A stretch of DNA of 64,000 bases from Sulfitobacter sp. DFL-14 (GTDB taxonomy: Bacteria > Pseudomonadota > Alphaproteobacteria > Rhodobacterales > Rhodobacteraceae): contig NZ_QBFD01000015.1 of NCBI RefSeq assembly GCF_003335585.1, positions 382,304 through 446,303 on the forward strand. The letters are read 5' to 3'. Positions within the stretch are counted from its first letter, which is position 1. The number at the start of each line of letters is the position of its first letter. Shown here piece by piece: positions 60,122 through 64,000 of the stretch. The notes beneath the pieces were generated by a model that saw only the letters and a list, made by a program, of their open reading frames with translations, searched no databases and was not told the origin of the DNA. The translations under genes were made by a program, and so were the position numbers.

Positions 60122-60688
60122 CTATTTCATCCCGTCGCGCGCAATGAAACGTGCAAGATCCAGGATCAGCTGCCCCCGCGCTGCGGCTATGGCCCCCGGT
60201 CCACCGGCCGGATCGAAAGCCACGCTCAGGTCGAACAACCCGGAACGTTCCCGCCCGCCGTCCAGCACGGCGACGAAATACTGTCCCGACGCACGGAATG
60301 ATCCCGAAGACATGGCCACCAGATCGGCAAAACGCACCTCAAGCCGTGCATCGGGAAAGGCCTGGAAGGGCCAGGGTTCCGATGCGATGCGGCGCCCCGT
60401 CATCCGGGCAAGGTTCTGGCTCAGCTCCAGCGCGATCGCGCGCTCCGGCGCGTCTGCCCAAAGGACATCAGAGGAGCTTGTGAGCGTCCCGTCTGCGGCC
60501 TGAACAGCGATTTCATCAGATGCGGCATAGCTGGGCAAAGAGACATCGCGTACTTCGACAGAGGCAAAGGCAATGCGCTCACTTTGCGTCACGGCAGGGG
60601 TATTGACCGCAAAGCGGGTCGCATTGCCACCACAGGCTGCCAGGACCAGGATCAGGCCGAAGCCCAGTGCGCGTTTTACAAATACCAT
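60122..60688 (-). CDS. pqiC: PqiC-type ABC-transport auxiliary lipoprotein
   Basis: The 188-residue lipoprotein has the lipobox LVLAACGG near residue 19 and a soluble domain of the PqiC/YmbA family (FASVEVRDVSLPSYAASDEIAVQAADGTLTSSSDVLWADAPERAIALELSQNLARM). In E. coli it caps the PqiB tube at the outer membrane. It follows pqiB by three bases, so is coupled. A lipid-transport role is inferred from relatives. Confidence 0.9.
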   Translation of the reverse strand: MVFVKRALGFGLILVLAACGGNATRFAVNTPAVTQSERIAFASVEVRDVSLPSYAASDEIAVQAADGTLTSSSDVLWADAPERAIALELSQNLARMTGRRIASEPWPFQAFPDARLEVRFADLVAMSSGSFRASGQYFVAVLDGGRERSGLFDLSVAFDPAGGPGAIAAARGQLILDLARFIARDGMK

Positions 60689-60691
60689 CTG

Positions 60692-63139
60692 TTATCTTCC
60701 CAGCAAAAGAGAATTGGGGTTGCGTTCAATCGCCCGCGCCAGCGAGGTCAGCGCATCGGCAGCCTTTTGAATGTCGCGCAGCGTGTCCTGGGCCGTGCGG
60801 CTCAGTTGATCGCCCTTGTCATAGCCCTGGATGGTCCGGCTCGCCTGGGCAAACAACCCTGTCAGCCGTTCCATGATCTGCGGCAGGTCCCGTGCCGTCA
60901 CTGCGATATTGTCCGCTGCATTCCGTGCAGAGGCCAATGTCTGGTTCACATTGTTGATCGCCCCGCCTTCGCGCAGTTCTTGCAAGGTATAGTTCACCTC
61001 GTCCAGCGCCCGCTTCAACGATCCCGGCAGCGCCTTGGCGTCTTCGGTGCCGATCAGCTCATCCGCCGTCCGTGTCAGGGCTGTGAGCTCGGACAGGAGT
61101 TCTTCGACTTCCAGCGACTCGGCCTTGTTCGCAACCGCCTCGAACCGCGCAATCAGCTGCGGCACACCGGCCACGGAAGAATTGACCGCATCGGTTGCTT
61201 TGGCCGCATCATCCAGAACCTTGCTGATCTTGGCGGAAATCTCTGGCAGGTCCTTCGTTGCCGTTGCGACATTGGCGGCGGCCTGACGGGCAGAGGCAAG
61301 CGTCTGGTTCAGATCACGGACCGCACCGCCGTCACGCAGCTCCTTCAAGGTCGCGTTCACCTGGTCCACCGCATCTTTCAGGGCAACAGGCAGCGCTGCG
61401 GCCTCTTCCGATCCGATAACGGCCTCTGCCGTATCGACCAATGCAGTCACTTCGGTGATCAGTTCCTCTACCTTCAGCGCTTCGGCCTTCTGTGCCACGG
61501 CACGAATGTCGTTGATCAGGTCGGGAACCCCTTCAATCGACGTGGAAACCGAATCCGCGGTATCGGCAACCGTGTCGATGGCAGCGACCAGCTTGGCCGA
61601 CAGCTGCTGTTCCTCCAGCTCGGCAACCAGAGTTTCGATCCGCTTGAGAGTTGCGTTCAGGGCCACCGGAATATTGCGCACGTCTTCAGAGGCGACAAGG
61701 CCCTGAATTTCGGCCAGCAGGTTGCGTACATCCTGCGGTGTTTCGCGCAGGGCCTGATCGGAAACCAACGCCTCGGCAGAGTCGAGGAAGGTGATCGCAG
61801 AATTCAGCAACTCTTCGATCGGCAGGCTGTTGATGCGATTGAACACCCCTTCGACCGTCGCAGCGGCATCCGACACTTCACTTTCGGTGGTCGGCATCTG
61901 CGGCGACATCCCGTTTTCGCTGACAAGCTGCGCGTCGGTTGCGTCCGGAACATCCACGAATTCGATCTTGAGCCCGCCGGTCAGCAGGCTTGCCGACGCA
62001 AGCCGTGCCCGCAGTCCGGTGGCCACACGCTCTTTGAGGAAGGCCAGAGCGGTTTGCGCCGTCACCTCCCCGGGCAGGCCCAATCGCGCCGGCTGGACCG
62101 AGATATTCACGCTCAGACGGACCCGGCTGTCGCCATAGACATCGTAGTCGACGACACCTGACAAGGCCTCAACCTCGCCAATTTTGAGGCCCGACATTTC
62201 AACGGGCGCCCCAACGGCAAGGCCGGATATATTGTCCTCAAACACCACGCTCAGTTTCAGCGGATCAACCTCGGACGCATTGAAGAGCGAATTGCGCGCG
62301 GATTCCTTGTCCGGGTAAATCTCGAAGATGGATCCGTCCTGCACCCGGCCGCCGCCAGAGACGAAAGTGTCGAATGTGACTCCGCCACCAACAAGGGTCG
62401 CCAGCGAAGAAAAGTCGATCTCAGCGCCTGAGGGGCCGATGTTCACACTGAACCCGGAGGCATCCCAGAACCGCGTATTCTCATTCACAAGTGATCTGTG
62501 TTCTTCGAATATCAGCGCCTCGACGATGGCGTAATTGCCGCGCGGTGCGATCTTGGCACGTCCGACGCGACCAACTTCGATTCCCTTGAACAGGATGGGC
62601 GCGTTGTCGGTCAGCTGGCCATTGGCCACGGTGCGAAAGGCAATTTCAAGCCCCGCCTGGCCCGACCGGATCAGCGGCGGCTCTGCCGCGCCGACAAACC
62701 GTTCCGTCGAAGTACCGATCTGGTCATCCCACGACCCTTCGATATGCACGCCGCTCAGCACCGTGGACAGCCCGGTAATGCCCTGGGCCGTCACCTCGGG
62801 CTGGACAATCCAGAACACCGAGGAGCTGTCGATATAGGGTGCCACGTCCTTGTCCACACGGATGGAGGCGACCACTTTTCCCAGACCTTCGGTAAAGCCG
62901 ACGTTTTCGACTTTGCCCACCGTGATGTCACGGTATCTCAGCTCTGTTTCACCCGCCTTGATACCTGCGCCGTTCTCGAACTCGACGATGACCAGCGGAC
63001 CACGGGAATTGTAGGTTTGCCAGGCAACACCCAGTGCAACCACCAATGCCAGGATCGGCAGGATCCAGATAAAGGACGCGCCGCTGAAAAAAACTTTGCG
63101 CACAGGTGATACCGATACATCCGGCAACTCGTCATTCAT
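60692..63139 (-). CDS. pqiB: PqiB-type MCE protein with an extended repeat C-terminus
   Basis: The 815-residue protein has an N-terminal membrane helix and three MCE (MlaD) domains (starting near residues 46, 162 and 292 by family block), as PqiB does, which form stacked rings carrying lipids across the periplasm. After about residue 425 a helical, Ala/Glu/Leu-rich extension of nearly 390 residues appears. It contains a 121-residue unit repeated at least twice. E. coli PqiB has 546 residues, so this is much longer. The start at 63139 has AGGACGGG just ahead and overlaps the pqiA stop by eight bases. A 63172 start is also open. Confidence 0.93.
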   Translation of the reverse strand: MNDELPDVSVSPVRKVFFSGASFIWILPILALVVALGVAWQTYNSRGPLVIVEFENGAGIKAGETELRYRDITVGKVENVGFTEGLGKVVASIRVDKDVAPYIDSSSVFWIVQPEVTAQGITGLSTVLSGVHIEGSWDDQIGTSTERFVGAAEPPLIRSGQAGLEIAFRTVANGQLTDNAPILFKGIEVGRVGRAKIAPRGNYAIVEALIFEEHRSLVNENTRFWDASGFSVNIGPSGAEIDFSSLATLVGGGVTFDTFVSGGGRVQDGSIFEIYPDKESARNSLFNASEVDPLKLSVVFEDNISGLAVGAPVEMSGLKIGEVEALSGVVDYDVYGDSRVRLSVNISVQPARLGLPGEVTAQTALAFLKERVATGLRARLASASLLTGGLKIEFVDVPDATDAQLVSENGMSPQMPTTESEVSDAAATVEGVFNRINSLPIEELLNSAITFLDSAEALVSDQALRETPQDVRNLLAEIQGLVASEDVRNIPVALNATLKRIETLVAELEEQQLSAKLVAAIDTVADTADSVSTSIEGVPDLINDIRAVAQKAEALKVEELITEVTALVDTAEAVIGSEEAAALPVALKDAVDQVNATLKELRDGGAVRDLNQTLASARQAAANVATATKDLPEISAKISKVLDDAAKATDAVNSSVAGVPQLIARFEAVANKAESLEVEELLSELTALTRTADELIGTEDAKALPGSLKRALDEVNYTLQELREGGAINNVNQTLASARNAADNIAVTARDLPQIMERLTGLFAQASRTIQGYDKGDQLSRTAQDTLRDIQKAADALTSLARAIERNPNSLLLGR
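60863..61591 (-). repeat. 121-codon repeat in the pqiB C-terminal coding region
   Basis: Motifs such as GVP-D/Q-LI and QTLASAR recur 121 residues (363 bp) apart, covering about two full units, and a weaker third is visible upstream (VEELL-like and ALNATLKRIE). The copies differ at many codons, so it is an old duplication rather than a recent one. Confidence 0.75.
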
Positions 63140-63782
63140 CCCGTCCTGGACCCCCATCCTTGACTTGCGCATCCCAGATCAACCGGGAATCGAAAGCTTG
63201 CGCTGACAGCATCGTGAAAATCACCGACAATGCAAAAAATATGCTCGCCGGGCCGGGATTTATGGACGCCAGTGTCTTGAGTTGCACCAATGCGGACATA
63301 ATCGCAACGACAAATATGTCGATCATCGACCAGCGACCGATGTATTCGACCACCTCATACATCATCTGCCGGCGGTTCATGCTGATCCGGGAACCGGCCT
63401 TGATGCTGATCGCAAGATAGGCCACCGCCCAGAATTTCCCCAACGGAATAAACACGGAGGCAAAGATGATGATCGCCGCGATTCCGAAGTTGCCGTAATG
63501 CGCCAGTTCGACCGCGCCACCGATGATGGTGCTGTTCTCCTCCTGAAACAGGGTGCGGGTTTTCAGCATCGGAAATATGTTGGCGGGGATGTAGCACATG
63601 AACCCGATCACCCACAGCGCCCATACGCGGCTCAGGCTTTGTGAATCGCGCGACACCAGCTTGTGACCGCAACGCCCGCATGTGCTGGCCGAAACCGGCC
63701 AGACCTTTGCGCATCGTGTGCAGGCAACAAGGTTCAGGTCCTTGGCGCTGACGACGTTCTGGGGTTTTCCAGTGAGTTCCAT
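63132..63782 (-). CDS. pqiA: PqiA-type paraquat-inducible membrane protein, second copy
   Basis: The 216-residue protein has a zinc-ribbon-like pair at its start (CTRCAKVWPVSASTCGRCGHKL) and four membrane helices with IPANIFPML and HYGNFGIAAIIIFASVFIPLGKFWAVAYLAIS, the PqiA domain. In E. coli one PqiA protein holds two such halves; here they are on two genes. It forms the inner-membrane part of the lipid transport machine with PqiB. The start lies inside the preceding gene's end by about 49 bp. Confidence 0.9.
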   Translation of the reverse strand: MELTGKPQNVVSAKDLNLVACTRCAKVWPVSASTCGRCGHKLVSRDSQSLSRVWALWVIGFMCYIPANIFPMLKTRTLFQEENSTIIGGAVELAHYGNFGIAAIIIFASVFIPLGKFWAVAYLAISIKAGSRISMNRRQMMYEVVEYIGRWSMIDIFVVAIMSALVQLKTLASINPGPASIFFALSVIFTMLSAQAFDSRLIWDAQVKDGGPGRDE

Positions 63783-64000
63783 ACAGACCATTTACACATA
63801 AAGCTGTCCTGCGCGATGACAAGCACAACGAGGATACCGAACATCCAGAAAGCGGGGCCAAATCCGACGTGGGCCAGATCCGCAACCTTGACCAGCGCAA
63901 CCGCACAACCGATCGCGAAAATCTCTGCCATGGACCAGGGGCGCAGCGCCTCTGACAGGCGGAAAGCCTGCATGGCATGCGGAGCCGGGTCGCGGTCCAG
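63734..64000 (-). CDS. PqiA-type membrane protein, first copy (partial; 5' end outside window)
   Basis: Eighty-eight residues are visible; the frame runs to the window edge at 64000, so the ATG at 63973 is internal. HAMQAFRLSEALRPWSMAEIFAIGCAVALVKVADLAHVGFGPAFWMF matches the last part of a PqiA half, with the conserved RPWSM turn. It is the most upstream gene of the pqi operon seen here. It overlaps the next start by 49 bp, in another frame. Confidence 0.88.
   Translation of the reverse strand: MDRDPAPHAMQAFRLSEALRPWSMAEIFAIGCAVALVKVADLAHVGFGPAFWMFGILVVLVIAQDSFMCKWSVWNSLENPRTSSAPRT

Noticed and set aside
60863-61591. Repeat array as a possible CRISPR or tandem-DNA element
   Set aside because: The repeat unit is 363 bp, in frame and diverged at codon level; it is a protein-domain repeat.

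Overview
The window is high-GC, densely coded bacterial DNA. It most resembles an alphaproteobacterium of the Rhodobacteraceae (roseobacter group). The reasons are the FlaA1/WbaP/YjbF-YjbH polysaccharide genes, a Hint-domain protein, an NDUFA9-like SDR gene next to uppP, gltD and gltB separated by small genes, and a Tad pilus locus. This placement is inference from gene content; no rRNA is present. There is one tRNA, tRNA-Leu(CAG), and no phage, insertion sequence or CRISPR array was seen.

Layout. 1-3390: the end of dxs, a NaChBac-type voltage-gated sodium channel, and an ExoD-family/SDR pair. 3430-11313: a surface-polysaccharide block with YjbF, YjbH, a FlaA1/CapD-type dehydratase, an initiating sugar transferase and its SDR partner on the minus strand, and a divergent Wza-type exporter. 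11330-14621: regulators and small genes (GlxA/AraC, EamA, a divergent MarR/ABM pair with twin palindromic operators, HU). 14751-18581: purine salvage by amn and ade, then an ArsC-family gene. 18611-23501: VOC, class II aldolase, glycosyltransferase, methyltransferase, periplasmic glutathione peroxidase, and the msrB-msrA repair pair. 23585-31254: SulP permease, HyuA, QueG, GST, SGNH-mtgA and the Hint protein.

31393-39007 is the glutamate synthase region. gltD lies upstream, then two GFA-family genes and a secreted hypothetical gene, then gltB, mostly joined by overlapping stop/start codons. 39165-41209: uppP, the SDR and tRNA-Leu.

41652-50792 looks like one functional island. A plus-strand block encodes a patatin-like lipase (with DUF3734), acetoacetate decarboxylase, a SpoIIAA-like protein, 3-hydroxybutyrate dehydrogenase, a DUF1269 membrane protein and an EmrAB-type efflux pair. 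It is followed by a minus-strand OmpR-type two-component system and a divergent HdeD gene. The regions upstream of the patatin gene and of hdeD share a near-identical 25-bp motif, the same distance (22 bp) ahead of a similar -10-like hexamer. I read this as a candidate activator site of the local response regulator.

50857-60073 is a Tad/Flp pilus locus: prepilin peptidase with a LuxR-type regulator on one side; flp, a TadG-like gene, two TadE-like genes, tadZ, tadA, tadB and tadC on the other. No secretin, CpaB or TadD gene lies in it. 60122-64000 is a PqiA-PqiA-PqiB-PqiC lipid-transport operon running off the right edge; its PqiB carries a long C-terminal extension with a 121-residue repeat. 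Function calls come from reading motifs in the translations; no database search was run.
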